DNA from: Avena insularis
Lineage: Eukaryota > Streptophyta > Magnoliopsida > Poales > Poaceae
Direction of reading: 5' to 3'
Length of the DNA: 64,000 nt
Assembly (NCBI GenBank): GCA_023614405.1
Contig: CM042685.1
Coordinates: 233,161,661-233,225,660 of the forward strand
The notes under the pieces are model-generated. The model made no database searches and was not told the origin of the DNA. It saw nothing but the letters and a program-made list of their open reading frames with translations. Below are positions 23,891 to 36,305 of the stretch, in pieces (position 1 is the stretch's first letter; each line of letters begins with the position of its first letter). The position numbers and the translations under genes are program-made.

Positions 23891-24443
23891 TTGTGTGTGG
23901 TGACCACCGACGACTGATCTGCACGCACAAACACCTGCATTCACCTCCTGCGCGTTCTCCTCCTCCATAGTTACTAGCTTTCACCTTCTCTTTGTTTTCC
24001 CCGATCTTTGACTAAAATGAGTGTAACACCACAACTGTACCACCTGTGTGTTGGCATGAGAGGCACTAGAAAAGTGGTCAACTACCTCCATGTACGACCA
24101 GGTGCCAACACATGGACACGATGTGGTGTCGGTGGTAATGTGGGCGTTCAAAACACGAATGGTCACGCAACATCCTTGTACTCCTCTCATGCCTTCGGTG
24201 ATACAGCCTTTGCTAGTTGGCTCGGGTCGGAGGAACAATGACTTTGTGTGGCCAGTGCACGCACCTCTTAACGAGAGTGTTGTCGAGGATGTCAAGTTCC
24301 TGAACTGAGAATTTCCACTAGTATCAAACTACTAGCTTAGATGAATTGTATCAATTCATCGCAATCTATAGAACCTTGATCCCATAGTAGTAGGCACGTA
24401 ACAGACGATCGGAGAACATGACACGTTTGTTTCCTAAACCCCC

Positions 24444-24503
24444 GTGCATAGTAGTAGTCCACCTCCGAAAACAGTGCATAGTAGTAGTCCACCTCCGAAA
24501 ACA
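24444..24503. repeat. Two-copy 30-bp direct tandem duplication in U2
   Basis: gtgcatagtagtagtccacc... is present twice, end to end, ending ccgaaaaca. U5 has one copy at the same place (about 37780-37810), so the duplication is private to U2. Confidence 0.8.
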
Positions 24504-24675
24504 ATGAATCATCCGACACCTTAATCGGAGGGATTTTTAACCCAAACAGTCGGTTTCAAGTTGTATGGCTGAATGGCGTGCAAACCATCATATATTGTTC
24601 CACACATCAAGTAAAATGATGTCCTCATGTGCAAAAAGATGAATTATGCTAAGCTCAATGTCTATATGTGTGATT

Positions 24676-24770
24676 CACACACACGCGCGCATGCGCACGC
24701 ACACACGCGTGCACACGCACACGCGCGCGCACACACACAGAGAGGCGCGCGCACACACAGAGAGAGAGAT
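24676..24770. repeat. CA/CG/GA microsatellite in U2
   Basis: A long alternating purine-pyrimidine run (cacacgcgcgcatgcgcacg...) is followed by gagaga repeats. Sibling units have only a few CA repeats here (about 30255 and 37978). Such runs can adopt Z-DNA. Confidence 0.85.
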
Positions 24771-25310
24771 TGTTTATGGAGAGAGAAGAGATTGTTTATG
24801 GATGTTTACCATTTTAAAGAAAAATTACACACATAGACATTGAGTTGTAACTTAATAAAATATTACCATGTGCGTGATTGAGCTTATTACACGTAGACTA
24901 CAAACTACATGTGTGACTAACTTAAAAAAAATCACACACATATACTATAGAACTAGAAAAATAAATTATCAAGATTTAAAAATTGTGCATCGAAACCAAT
25001 ATTTACCTATTTATGTTTATAATCCCAAAAGTGATTAGACTAGTGGTCCAGATTTTTGGTCCGATCGTCCCTTCACCAAACTATGATAGTGGTAAGGACA
25101 TTGATGTGCCCTTAGGTCCAATCTTCGTATTTCATAGTTATTTCTATCTTACTTAAAACCGACGGAGCTTCTTATCAATAGCACTGTTTGCACTTTTACA
25201 AATGTGTCTGTGAAATGAAATAATAGAACACTTTGTCTCGTTCACAGATGAGATGGCATTTCATTAGAAATGTACCGTACAAAACAATCTTTTAAACTAA
25301 AACCGGCACA

Positions 25311-25472
25311 TCAAGAAGACACTATCTGCAAGCTGAATTTTGACAATTTCTTTGCCAACTCTGTATCTATAGCTTGCGAGGTTGGGTTGGTTATATTACC
25401 GTTGCCGAAATATCTACCGGTTATGCCCTAGATTTGAGGGTGCATCGTCACATAACATGTCGTTGCAGCACC
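25311..25472 (-). pseudogene. SDR exon 8 pseudo-copy in U2
   Basis: It is colinear over the whole 162-bp exon with the intact gene (38537-38698) and ends at the same stop codon. It reads QGAATTCYV.MHPQ and then has an in-frame TAG, so the exon is dead even locally. Confidence 0.85.
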
Positions 25473-25504
25473 CTGAGTAAACATCGCCACATAACATGGC
25501 ACGA

Positions 25505-26055
25505 TGTTTTTTTACAAAGAAATCAACTTTATGATAATTGTCATATAGTATAAATGACTTGTGCTTGTTGTTTAGTTCGACAGAGGATATCCTACCAATA
25601 ACCGGGGAGGGGTTTTTGCATAATTAACCTGCTGGGAGATTAACCCATCGCAACGGACTCACGTGGGATGGGCTACGTGTTCAGGGCTACTACTCTCCTC
25701 CGTGTGGTACACACGTCCATGTGTGGTCCAAGTCAGTGCAATTTCAAAAACAAAACTTGGTTTAGAACAAATTTGAGACAAATTGAGAGTGGATTCTGCA
25801 AATTGCCACTATGAGGACTAAATCAAACTTTGTTCTCAAGTGCCGGAACTGTTAGTGTACTTAGGAAGGTCCCTGAAGACGTTGCCAGTAAATGAACGAG
25901 GAATTCAGCTACCTTCACTTCAATATGGACAACTTTTATAGTCTGTTTTATCAAGAAGCAAATGTACTATGGTGTTTGCTTTATTAATTTATGTGTACTT
26001 GTTTGTTTTATTAATCTAAAGCCGGGCCATGGCCTTCCCTTTAAAAAAATAAAAT
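25505..26055 (+). mobile_element. Probable 5'-truncated LINE-like fragment in U2
   Basis: This stretch replaces SDR exons 7-5. It ends with repeated gtttgttttattaat, then ctaaagccgggccatggcc and an A-rich tail (about 26043-26055), which resembles plant LINE 3' ends. No coding frame is visible. Confidence 0.4.
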
Positions 26056-26149
26056 ATACCGGAATAGTAATAGACCTCACCCACCATCCATGTGATCTAA
26101 AAATCCTTGATTTTGTATACTGTACTCAGTAAATGTTGTTCATTTCACG

Positions 26150-26175
26150 GAGCTATATATAGGACACATCACACT
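26150..26175 (+). promoter_or_regulatory. Conserved TATA block, U3
   Basis: gagctatatataggacacatcacac. The TATA is kept and the flanks are diverged compared with the other units. Confidence 0.45.
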
Positions 26176-27192
26176 AGTGAACAATCGATCTACTCGCATA
26201 AATACAAGCTTTCTTCTCCGATACCTATGGACATCTCTTTGCTTTCCTCGGTTCTCTGACCAAAACGAGTAGAACCACAATTGCATTACCGATTCAGAAG
26301 AGGGTATTGCTCAGTCCATCCTAGGGACGATGCTAAATGGGGTCTCGCGACGCCAGTGCATCCTGGCTAGTGGCTAGAGGTAGGCTTTACACACCAGCGT
26401 GTAGGCATGGGATCACCAGAAAAGTAAGCGGTACCAATACAGACTCTCCTTCTTGTATTGATGCACTATTTAGCACTCGAAACACGATGTCCTTTGCTGA
26501 TAAGTCACCCTTCACTACCTGGTTTGCGCGAGACCCTAGGAATGCTGACTTGCCAAGCCCTGTAGATCTTTGGAGGATAACCAAGGGAGGCAAAACAACT
26601 TTTTTTCTTCGAAATGGAGGATAAGAACCTCTGCATTGAAAATATTCACACAACACTCTTTGTTAGTTCATTGAAATGGAGGCGGGACAAGGGTGGCTAG
26701 AGAATTTCTGAAATTCTCGGTTCATCTGAAACACCGAAACATCGAGAGTTGTACCAAACTAATTTTTATCAAGCGGGAGGATATGCCCACTTGTGTTTGT
26801 ATGCGTGATTCTTCTCAATATCTATAGAACTGCGGGTAAATTTTTTGCCACGATATAAAGTGTGTGCATCGCAAACAATACTTAGCTGGGGAAGATCTAA
26901 AGAGTGGCGCCACAAGGAGTCTTGCAACTTCTTGGCGGATGATTCGCATAATTTTTCGGGTTATCGTTTTCAAAATCTTTCACATGTGCTCACGGTGGGT
27001 TTTCCTTTACGGTGTGTTGATCCTTGTGTCAGGAGTTTGTGGCTGTAGGAGTCTATATGGCGCTATTGTAACGGTTTTTGCTCGGTTAGGAAATTCCCTT
27101 CTTAATTCATAGATTTAGACAAATTTTTGGCTCTATTAAAAAAATATACGTATACAATTACATTTTTTGGTACAGGTCCTAATGGGGGATTA

Positions 27193-28418
27193 GAGCAACT
27201 CCAACGGTACCCTGCAAACGGACCGAGGCTGATCGAATATGTCCTACGGGACAAAGTTAAGGCCCAACGGGCACCGCACATGGACCACGTCTGCTAATGT
27301 GTCTATGTAGCGCCCATTCCCGGTCCAAATTTGTGGTGGACGCAGGCTGCCCACGTATCAGCACATGTCCTCCCATTGTCTTCGCGAGGCCCATGCGTCA
27401 GCGACTGGGGAGAGGAAAACTCATTGACCACCGACACCTACAAATTCATGTCCTTAAATTGGGACACTCGTCCCCTTTGCAATCCACTTCCTATTCCCTA
27501 CTCCCGCACGCGTGTACAAATCCTAGAGGCTTGGGTGTATGTGTGCATGTGTAGGCCTTCCCAGCAAGGGAACCGACGTGCTGTCGGGAGATCCTCCGGT
27601 GCAGAGCCTTCCTTCCAATGGATATGTGGAGGGACCCAACCTACGCCCTAGACTCGTTTGAGGCAGAGCACGATGCTTGTTGGTAGGCCATCGATTCTCA
27701 CCTCGAGGGCCTCAAGGATGACGACGTGGACTACGAGGAGGAGGATGAGCCGGAGGAGGAGGAGCAGTCATAAGCCTGGGTGTTTTCCCGCCACAACCCG
27801 ACTTGGTGGACTGGTCCCTGTACCGTGGTGCATATAGTGCGTACATGGACCCACAGCCACCGCTTCCCTAGATGTTGCTGCTTGTCGTCAAGGACAAGCC
27901 GATGGAGGAGCATCCAATGATCGAGGAGGAGGAACTCCATTCCACCATCGACGCCTTGTTGTTGGACGAGGAGGCGAAGTGGGAGGGCAGGCGTGGCTCT
28001 CCGACGATGATGGCAGCACCACCAACTTCTCCCCCGCTGGATTCAATGGTACGGTTGCCGCCCTAGATCTTCATTGAGATCGACGACGACTAGGAGCCAC
28101 CGGCGACACCCCACCCTTGGCCCATTGCCTAGCTAGCGCTAGCTCACCTTACTCTAGAGTAGGATGTGATGTTATTATTTCTTTTATTTAGTTGGAGTAT
28201 GTAGTTTTTAATGCATATGTTTAATTATATTTTTATTTTGTTTCATTTTTTGTGCTTTTATTTTGTGCAAAAACTTTTACGGAGGTGTCATTGGGTGCAC
28301 TGTGCACCCTAAACGGACAAAGCAAGGACATAAGTATCTGTCTTGTCTGCTGGCCAACGCAAACGAAGAAATTCAAATATTTTTATGCTCGAAATGCGAG
28401 TCACTGTTGGAGTTGCCC
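27193..28418. mobile_element. PIF/Harbinger-like element with TTA target duplication
   Basis: The left end GAGCAACTCCAAC and the right end, read inverted, GGGCAACTCCAAC form terminal inverted repeats. Both are flanked by TTA (27190-27192 and 28419-28421), the Harbinger-type 3-bp target. Length is 1226 bp. It has no transposase domain that I recognise. A decayed acidic ORF lies inside. Confidence 0.75.
27615..28090 (+). pseudogene. Decayed acidic ORF in the Harbinger-like element
   Basis: From about 27618 a frame reads MDMWRDPTYALD followed, after stops, by an acidic DDVDYEEEDEPEEEEQS stretch. Further sense-like sequence lies at 27872-28066 (MLLLVVKDKPMEEHPMIEEE). Several in-frame stops interrupt it. 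It could be an element-encoded accessory ORF or captured host sequence; I cannot name a family. Confidence 0.35.
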
Positions 28419-28639
28419 TTATACTAGTTATCCGACTCTAAATTTCAGTCCGGACGACCCTAGATCATATTACGATTTTCTCAGTGGTAAAGAGATTGAT
28501 CTGTCGTTAGTCTTTAAGGAACATGGTTCAATCTTGGTATTTCCTAGTTATTGTTACTTTACTTAAAGTCCATGAGGTTTTTTATCACTAGCACTCAAAA
28601 ACAAATTCGTGTTTAGCCACTTCGTATGCTTCTCAACTA

Positions 28640-28793
28640 AGAGGGCATTCCATTAAATATTTTTGTCATTTTTTTGAAACATATATCTAGATATCTTTTA
28701 GTCTTTTAGTGTACAGGTACATACTAAAAGCCTTCTAGATACATGTGGTTTTGAAAAAAGGCTAAAATATCATATATTTTGGAGGGGGTATGA
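28640..28793. mobile_element. Stowaway-like MITE remnant in U3
   Basis: It has internal inverted similarity (ctagatatcttttagtc / aaaagccttctagatac) and ends catatattttggagggggta, close to the gggagta end of Stowaway MITEs. It lies just upstream of the SDR exon 8 remnant. Confidence 0.45.
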
Positions 28794-28821
28794 AACAGTC
28801 TTTTGAACTCAAACCGGCGCA

Positions 28822-29500
28822 TCAAGAAGACACAATCTTCAAGCTGAATTTCTGCAGCTTTGCATAGGCAGAAATATATGCAAAAGCCTTGCCTGTTGTT
28901 TGTAATATTAAAGGAGAGGCGGATCTTTGGAGCATGAAGGGTGCTGAGCACTTAGGTCTATGATATCACAAGAGTAATCCTTTTGTTCCCCGAGCTTTGC
29001 TCGGCCTTGTACTGAACCTTAATCATCTTCCTTAATTATAATTAATAAGATGAGACAAAGATTTTTCCTCCGTTTAAAAATAGAAGGTGAATTTTCACAG
29101 ATGCTTCACGAACTATGTATCATTTTGCAAGGTTGGGTTGACTAAATTACAGTTTTAGAAATCTCTATCAGTTATCCCCTGGACTCCCCTGGACTTGAGG
29201 GTGCATGGCCACATAACACATTGTTGCAGCACCCTGAATAAACATGTCACAGTGTTTCCTAAATCCAGGGATGCATATTTTGTTGTGCAAAGAAGCAAAA
29301 ACAGCATTTAAACGTGAAACCGGGAGAGAGTTCCATTAGCTGCTCAACGCTTCTGCGTACGATTCTTTCGATGGTGTTCATTGGAGCTGCACTTGTAGCA
29401 ACACAGAGGAACTGTTTATGGTGTTACAGCCGGAGCTACCTACCCAATTTTAGATCCACGGCTACTTGCAAAATTATCTTATATAGATGTTGAAGATTCT
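28822..29500 (-). pseudogene. SDR pseudogene fragment in U3 (exons 8 and 7)
   Basis: The exon 8 remnant (28822-29233) is interrupted by about 230 bp of unrelated sequence (about 28862-29093) and has a small cccctggact duplication near 29180. The exon 7 remnant at 29340-29386 again lacks the GT donor (CT instead). Exons 6-4 are absent. Confidence 0.75.
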
Positions 29501-29595
29501 CAGACCTTCTGTCGTGCACACTGGTCGATGTGAAAACTGAAGAAGCCTTGATGGTGATGTACTGCTCCACCAACTGTCGACGTTCAGTTAAGAGA

Positions 29596-29620
29596 TGCAT
29601 ATATAGAGCACATCACACAG
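29596..29620 (+). promoter_or_regulatory. Conserved TATA block, U4
   Basis: tgcatatatagagcacatcacac, identical to the U5 copy over 23 bp. Confidence 0.5.
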
Positions 29621-31089
29621 GTGAGTGGTGACCACCGACGACTGATATGCACGAACAAACACTTAGCATTCGTCTCCGTCGCATTCTCCTCCTCCATAGG
29701 TCCGCCTTTTTCTCCTTTACCTTGGCCAGAACCGTAGCAGCTAGCTTTCACCTCTCATTGTTTTCCCTGATCTTACCACCTGTGTGTTGGCATGAGAGGC
29801 ACCAGAAAAGTGTTCAACTACTGCAATGTACGACCACGGGCCACCACATGGACACAACGTGGTGTCGGTGGTAGCATGGGTGTTCAAAACATGAACTGCA
29901 ACGCAACCTTCACTCCTTCGAGAGGGAGGAACAATGACTTTGCATGGCAGTACATTCCAAACATTTGGACTAGTATCAAACTAGCTTAGATGAATTGTAT
30001 CAATCCATCGCAACGTACCTTGATCCCGTAGTAGTAGCTAGAGACACCTAACAGATGATAGGAGAACACGACACATTTTACTCGCTTCGCTGACTTGTTA
30101 GTTCACCTCCGTAAACAATGAATCATCCGGTGCCTTAGTCGGAGGGAAATTTCTGACCCAAACGGTTCGGTTCCAAGTTGTACTTTGTTCCACACATCCA
30201 ATAAAATGTTGTCCTCATGTGTCAATAGATGAAGCATGCTAAGCTCAATGTCTATATGCGTGATTCACACACCGTGAAATATCACACACACATAGACATT
30301 GTTTATGGATGCTTATAGTTTTAAAGAAAATCACACACATATATATTGAGTTGTGAGTTAAGAAAAATTACCAGCTGTGTGATTGAGCTTATTACCACAC
30401 GTAGATTACAAGCTGTATGTGTGATTAACTTGAAAAAATCACGGATATAAACAACCTACAAATATGTCTGTGATTTTCTTAATAGGGGCTTCATCCAGTA
30501 CTACCCCTCCTCCTAAACTCGTATAAATAATGTCCACGTATATATTAATATCCGTATCCAGACCAAGGATTACTCTTGTAGAGGCATACGGATCGGGTTC
30601 TGTAGATATACGGCATTCCAGCATACACACGATCCCGTCTATCCTCCACCTTCCCGCACCCTAACCGCCACCGGCGGCGGCATCATCATGACCGCAGATG
30701 CCAAGCTCCCCCGCGTCGTCCCAAGTCGTCGGATAAGCAATGGGACAGTCCGGTGAGCCGCCAGACGACTCGTCGGACAAGTTGTCGGGCAGTCCGGCGA
30801 GCTTTCAGACATTGTGTGAGACTATTTAGCCATTGCCGCCAAGCTTTATCGCACCGCTGCAGCCGTTGTAACCCTGCCAACACACACCTACGAGGTCAAG
30901 CCGAGGCGTGCGCAGCCAGGCTGAATCACCGGCTTGTCGGACCCAGCCATCACCATTACCATCGCACGCGGACAAGGCTGTCATCGGAGATGATCCAGCG
31001 TATAACCATACTTTTTTCCTCTGCGTAGAGCTCATACTAGTATAGATACGACTACGTATTATTTGGTTGAGTTATACGGTGTTCTGTAC

Positions 31090-31124
31090 AGGGTCACACA
31101 CACACGCACGCATACGCACATATG

Positions 31125-31205
<81 letters not shown>
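31090..31205. repeat. Compound (CA)n(TA)n microsatellite
   Basis: CA-rich to about 31138, then TA repeats to about 31204. It lies 30 bp before the Copia insertion. Confidence 0.95.
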
Positions 31206-31209
<4 letters not shown>

Positions 31210-31234
31210 ACGGGGTATCAAACGATCTAAACTG

Positions 31235-31421
31235 TGTTAGAAATATTGTACACCTATATGGAGTAGTACTCCAATAGGTTTCTTTTCTTTCTTTTGGCTT
31301 AGAGTCCACACGTTGGATATGTTAGATTGTAACAAACTTCTGTTTTGGTTTTGACATATAAGCAACACGTAACCGATGCCAGCTCCACGCATCGTTCTCC
31401 CACAATTCTCGACAACCAACA
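31235..31421 (+). repeat. 5' LTR of the Copia, with PBS at 31422-31433
   Basis: TGTTAGAAATATTG...CAACCAACA. The PBS tggtatcacgag resembles the initiator-Met tRNA site tggtatcagagc. Confidence 0.95.
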
Positions 31422-31623
31422 TGGTATCACGAGTTATCCTCTTCCCTTCTAGCTCCTGCCGCCGGTGCTGATCCCCACCGCCGCCGGCCCTCTTCTTCTC
31501 CACAAAAACACCCAAAAACCTCTCCTACCTATAGATCCAGATCCCCTCTCTCAATTCCCATAGGTTTCTTCTCCTACAACAAGCTACAACTACCTCCCTC
31601 CCAAACCCCTTCTTCCTGACAAC

Positions 31624-33492
31624 ATGGCGACCTCCAACACCTCGTCGACCATCATCGGCACTCCACCAGCCACGAAGCTCAACCGTGAGAATTTCCTCTC
31701 ATGGCAGACGCAGGTCATGCCTTCCCTGCGTGGCGCCCGGGTCCTTGGCTATCTGGATGGCACTGAGAAGGAGCCGCCCCACACCATTGAAGCTGAAGAT
31801 GCCAATCACAAGAAGATCACCATCCCCAATCCGGATTATGATGTCTGGATCACCAAGGATCAAGCGGTGGTGAGCTTCCTCGTCAATTCCCTTGGCGACG
31901 ATCTGTTGTCTCATGTGTATGGCCTTGTCACTGCAAAGGATGTGTGGGGTGCTATTCTTGAGCTTTTCTCCACCCAATCCAAGTCTCGGGTTTCTACCCT
32001 TCGTGGCAATCTCACCAACACCAAGAAACTTGACAAGACTGCCTCTCAATACCTCTCCATGATGAAAGGTTTCGCCTCTGAACTTGCTGCTGCGAGAAAA
32101 AAGGTCGATGATGACGAGCTCAAGGACTATATTCTCAATGGTCTTGATGGTTCTTACACCCCTCTCGTTGCCTCCATCAACGCAAATCCCTCCACTACAG
32201 TCAGTGATATGTGTTCCCAGCTTCTTTCCTATGAATCCCGTGAAAATATGCTTGTTGCTATTGGACAAAACACTGGCACCTTCACCTCTTCCATCAATGC
32301 TGCGCCACGCCTCCCTTACAACCCATCCCCCAAACCACCGATTTTCTCCATGCCCCCACCATATCATGCCGCCCCACTCCCATCGCCCCCACCATATGCC
32401 CACCCTACACCCTATGCCCACCCTACACCCCAGCCATACATACAGCCTCCCTACGCCCCTTCCTTCTACCCACAACCCCCTCCGCACCCCACCTATCCTC
32501 CTATACAGCCGCGCCCCCCACAACCCCCTCCACCGTCACCTGGCCAGGATCGTCGCCCCAAAGGCGGGCGTGGCAAAGGGCGCGGTCGCTCTGACCGTGT
32601 GGCCAGCCCATGGCAGCCCGGTGTCTACTACCAAATCTGCAAAAAGGAAGGACACCCCGCGAATGAATGTTGGTGGCGCTATGGCGATGATTCTGATGCC
32701 GCTACATCTCATGACAACAAGGGCGCTTTTGGTGCCTATGGGGCTAACTCCAACTGGGTGCTTGACACAGGGGCTACTAACCATGTTGCTGGCCAGCTGA
32801 ACAAGCTTCAGATTCACGAACAATATCAAGGTCATGATCAAATCCACAACGCTAGTGGACAAGGTATGGAAATTGCTAATATTGGTCACTCTGTTTTGCA
32901 CACCCCCAATTCCTCTCTCCAAGTCCGTAATATTCTACATGTTCCTAGTTCTTCCATGAATTTACTTTCTGCTCATAAAATCACTCTAGACAACAATGCC
33001 TTTATTGAGATTCACCCTTTCTTTTTTTTGATAAAGGACCAGACAACACGGCAAATAATGTTTAAAGGTCCCTGTCACGGCGGTCTCTACCCCCTTGTTC
33101 CTGTCTCCTCGGATTATTCCAAGCATGCATTGGTCACCGTCAAGCCTTCGTCCTCCACCTGGTATCGTCGTCTAGGGCATCTGTCTACTTTTATTGTTCA
33201 GCAAGTGCTTAGAAAGAACAATCTCCGTTATACCCCCAAAATAAATCCTTACATATGTGATCCATGCCAACAGGCTAAGAGTCATCAGTTGCCATATCAT
33301 ATTTCCACTAGTGTTTCCACTGTTCCTTTGGAACAAGTGTTTTATGATGTTTGGGGTCCAGCTCCTATGTCTTTAGGAAAACATGCATACTATGTAAGCT
33401 TCATTGATGATTTCAGTAAATTTACTTGGATATATCTTCTCAAAATCGTTCTGAGGTGTATCAAGTGTTCCTCAATTTCCAGCAATATGTAG
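31624..33492 (+). pseudogene. Copia gag, protease and N-terminal integrase
   Basis: The ATG at 31624 follows a 200-bp leader. The UBN2-type gag domain (KLNRENFLSWQTQVMPSLRG, about residues 19-38) is followed by a Pro-rich stretch (about residues 220-310). The zinc knuckle reads YQICKKEGHPANEC, with Tyr where the first Cys is expected. The protease active site is WVLDTGATNH. The integrase zinc region reads WYRRLGH...CDPCQQAK, with the first His replaced by Tyr. The first catalytic Asp of the integrase core is present in FIDDFSKFTW. A 1-nt deletion near 33443 then shifts the frame and it ends at 33492. Confidence 0.9.
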
Positions 33493-34619
33493 AGCGCAAA
33501 TTTGATAGAAAAATTGTTACTATGTAAACTGATTGGGGGGGTGAGTATGAAAAACTTAATGGTTTCTTTCAAAAAGTGGGCATTACTCATCATGTTTCTT
33601 GTCCTCATGCCCACCAATAAAATGGCTCTGCTGAACGCAAACATCGTCACATAGTTGAGGTTGGTCTTGCCTTACTTGCCAATGCCTCTATGCCACTAAA
33701 ATATTGGGATGATGCTTTTCTTACAGCTACCTTCCTTATTAATCTTGTTCCATCAAAGGTTCTCAATTTTGAAACACCTACGGAGAGACTTCTTCACACC
33801 AAACCAAACTATGAGTCTCTTCGTGTTTTTGGTTGTGCTTGTTGGCCTAACCTCTGTCCCTACAACAAACACAAACTCTTTTTTCGCTCCAAACGATGTG
33901 TCTTTCTTGGATACAGTCCCCTACATAAAGGTGTCAAGTGCCTAGATGTTTCCACTGGTCGTGTGTACATCTCCAGAGATGTTGTGTTTGATGAAAATGT
34001 TTTTCCTTTTGCTGAGCTTCATCCCAACGCTAGTCGTCGTCTTCGTGAAGAACTTCTTCTACTACCTCCAGAAAATTCCTCCTCGGTAGACACAAATAGG
34101 GGTGTGCATGCTAATGATCAATATTTTCCAGTTGTGCCTGTTGTTGATTCATCTCAGGTACACGTACCAACAGCCTCTCCGAGCTCTTCCACAACAACTA
34201 CATCAAATTCTGAGGGTAGCAGTGATTTTTCCACATCAAATAATGATTCTACTACTGAAACTGCTAGAGGACAAAAAATTTCCCGATCCGATGTTGATCT
34301 GCTGCCAGAAACCGCGTCGCCAGACGCGTCAGACGGAGCTGACGCCGACCCGCCCCAGGCAGAGTACGGAGCGTCCACGCCCGCGTCTGGTTCCCCGCCT
34401 TCCTCCCCGCGCCAAGGACAGCCCGCCACGTCGCAGACCGTGTGGTCCACGCCAGGCGCGTCCCCGCCCCTGTCCCCGTCACGGACTGGTGGACTGTCGC
34501 TTTCTGGGGGGTCCCCGCCCACGACTCCCGCGCCGGGCGCGTCCTCGCCTCTCTCCTCGTCACGGATTGGCAGGCCTGGCCGACACGACGCCCGGCCTCC
34601 ACACAGAGGGATCTGCTGA
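33493..34619 (+). pseudogene. Copia integrase core and linker
   Basis: After the frameshift the sense frame continues with two CAA-to-TAA stops (about 33525 and 33618), the second next to the NGSAERKHRH catalytic Glu motif. The 33690-34619 frame holds YWDDAFLTATFLINLVPS and the FGCACWPNLCPYNKHK block of Copia integrases, then a Ser/Pro-rich linker. A frameshift near 34600 moves the coding frame. Confidence 0.85.
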
Positions 34620-35595
34620 TCCTATGGCAGGATCTTCTGTGGAGCCTGAAGCTGCGTCTCCTTCTGATGCACAACCATGCACTCGCCTACAAAAAGGTAT
34701 AAAACAACCGAAAATTCGTACTGATGGCACAATTCGCTGGGCATTGCTGACATCTACAGGAGAACCTGAGAATCTAAAGGAAGCTTTAGTTGATGAAAAT
34801 TGGAGACATGCCATGCAAGAAGAATACGATGCTCTTATGAAAAATCACACATGGCATCTTGTTCCACCTGGCTCAAAAAGGAATATCATTGATTGCAAAT
34901 GGGTTTATCGTATCAAGAAAAATGTTGATGGTACAATTGACAGATATAAAGCTCGTCTTGTTGCAAAAGGCTTCAAGCAAAGGTATGGAATAGATTATGA
35001 GAATACCTTTAGTCCTGTTGTTAAAATTGCTACAATCAGGCTTGTTCTATCCATATCTGTATCAAAAGGTTGGACTTTAAGGCAGCTAGATGTCAAGAAC
35101 GCGTTCTTACATGGTGTTCTGGAAGAGGAGGTTTACATGAGACAACCACCTGGTTTTGAGTCTTCCGCTACTCCAAATTTTGTTTGCAAACTTGATAAAG
35201 CTCTTTATGGACTAAAACAGGCACCAAGGGCATGGTACTCTCGACTTAGTGCTAAGCTCCATACTCTTGGTTTTATACCTTCCAAGGGAGATACATCTCT
35301 GTTTCTGTTCAACCAGTCAGGCATTCAGATTTTCTTGCTTATTTATGTTGATGATATCATTGTTACCAGTTCTTCTGATGCTGCAATAACAGCTCTTCTC
35401 AAGAATCTGAATCATGAGTTTGCTCTTAAGGATCTTGGAGATCTTCATTATTTTCTGGGCCTTGAAGTTCACAGACAGCAAAATGGGCTACTATTGAATC
35501 AAGAAAAATATGTCACAGATCTTCTGAAACGTGTTGGCATGAAGGATGTACGACATGTCCAACACCTTTATCCACATCTGACACTCTATCACTGA
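34620..35595 (+). pseudogene. Copia reverse transcriptase
   Basis: The true coding frame is the downstream part of the 34102-35595 ORF; the upstream part of that ORF is an out-of-frame reading of the linker. Motifs are [51 protein letters not shown] and the catalytic LIYVDDIIV box. It ends early after a 1-nt indel near 35570. Confidence 0.9.
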
Positions 35596-35669
35596 CTGAT
35601 GGTGTTCCACTTGGTCCAGAAGATAGCACACATTATAGGAGCATTGTAGGAGCACTTCAGTATTTAACA

Positions 35670-36293
35670 TTGACAAGACCTGATTTGTGTTTTTCAGTCA
35701 GTAAGGTATGCCAGTTTCTTCATGCTCCAACTACCACTCACTGGACAGCTGTAAAAAGGATATTGAGATATATTCATGGTACACGCACAGTGGGACTTAC
35801 ATTTTGTCGATCTTCTTCTACACTTCTTAGTGCTTATTCAGATGGTGACTGGGCTGGAGATTTGGATGATAGACGCTCTACAGGAGGTTTTGCTATTTTC
35901 TTTGGCTCTAATCTTATATCATGGAGTGCCAGGAAACAGCCTACTGTCTCTCTCTCTAGTACTGAGGCTGAGTATAAATCTCTAGCAAATGCTACAGCTG
36001 AGCTGATCTGGGTTGAAGCTCTTGTCAGAGAATTGGGTATTACACTTCAGGAAAAACCCACTCTTTGGTGTGATAATCTTGGTGCTACCTTTCTGTCAGC
36101 AAACCCAGTATTTCATGCTCGGACTAAACACATTGAGATTGATTTCTATTTTGTTCGAGAACGAGTTGCTAGAAAACAACTTGATGTCAGGTTCATCTCC
36201 AGCAAGGACCAGATTGCTGATGGTTTTACTAAACCGTTATGTTCCAAAAAGCTAAATGATTTCATGCGTAATCTAAATCTTTCCAAGCTTTAG
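35670..36293 (+). pseudogene. Copia RNase H
   Basis: It has [36 protein letters not shown] and [13 protein letters not shown], the standard Copia RNase H motifs, ending just before the polypurine tract. The start at 35670 is only the first Met after the frameshift. Confidence 0.9.
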
Positions 36294-36305
36294 ATTAAGG
36301 GGGAG

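Larger units (their letters stand above)
23809..26102. repeat. Array unit U2
   Basis: It is 2294 bp from the unit start to the U3 start. It holds the TATA block, a degenerate exon-like region (24008-24241), a 30-bp tandem duplication, a strongly expanded CA/CG microsatellite, and an SDR exon 8 remnant. SDR exons 7 to 5 are replaced by about 550 bp ending in an A-rich LINE-like tail (25505-26055). Confidence 0.75.
26103..29535. repeat. Array unit U3
   Basis: It opens with a worn unit start and TATA block (26152-26160), keeps the gtaggcatgggatcaccagaaaagt piece (about 26401-26425), then contains unrecognised sequence (26430-27189) and a Harbinger-like element. SDR exon 8 and exon 7 remnants follow. 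The exon 5/intron 4 part is deleted at about 29500. The 26430-27189 stretch has short ORFs without recognisable domains. Confidence 0.6.

Noticed and set aside
24627..24843. ORFs with HTRAHAHA repeats
   Set aside because: Translation of the CA/CG microsatellite.
31699..32523. 274-codon minus-strand ORF
   Set aside because: It is the shadow of Copia gag, caused by its Pro-rich repeats.
34154..34674. Long minus-strand ORFs opposite the Copia linker
   Set aside because: They mirror the GC-rich Ser/Pro linker of the plus-strand polyprotein.
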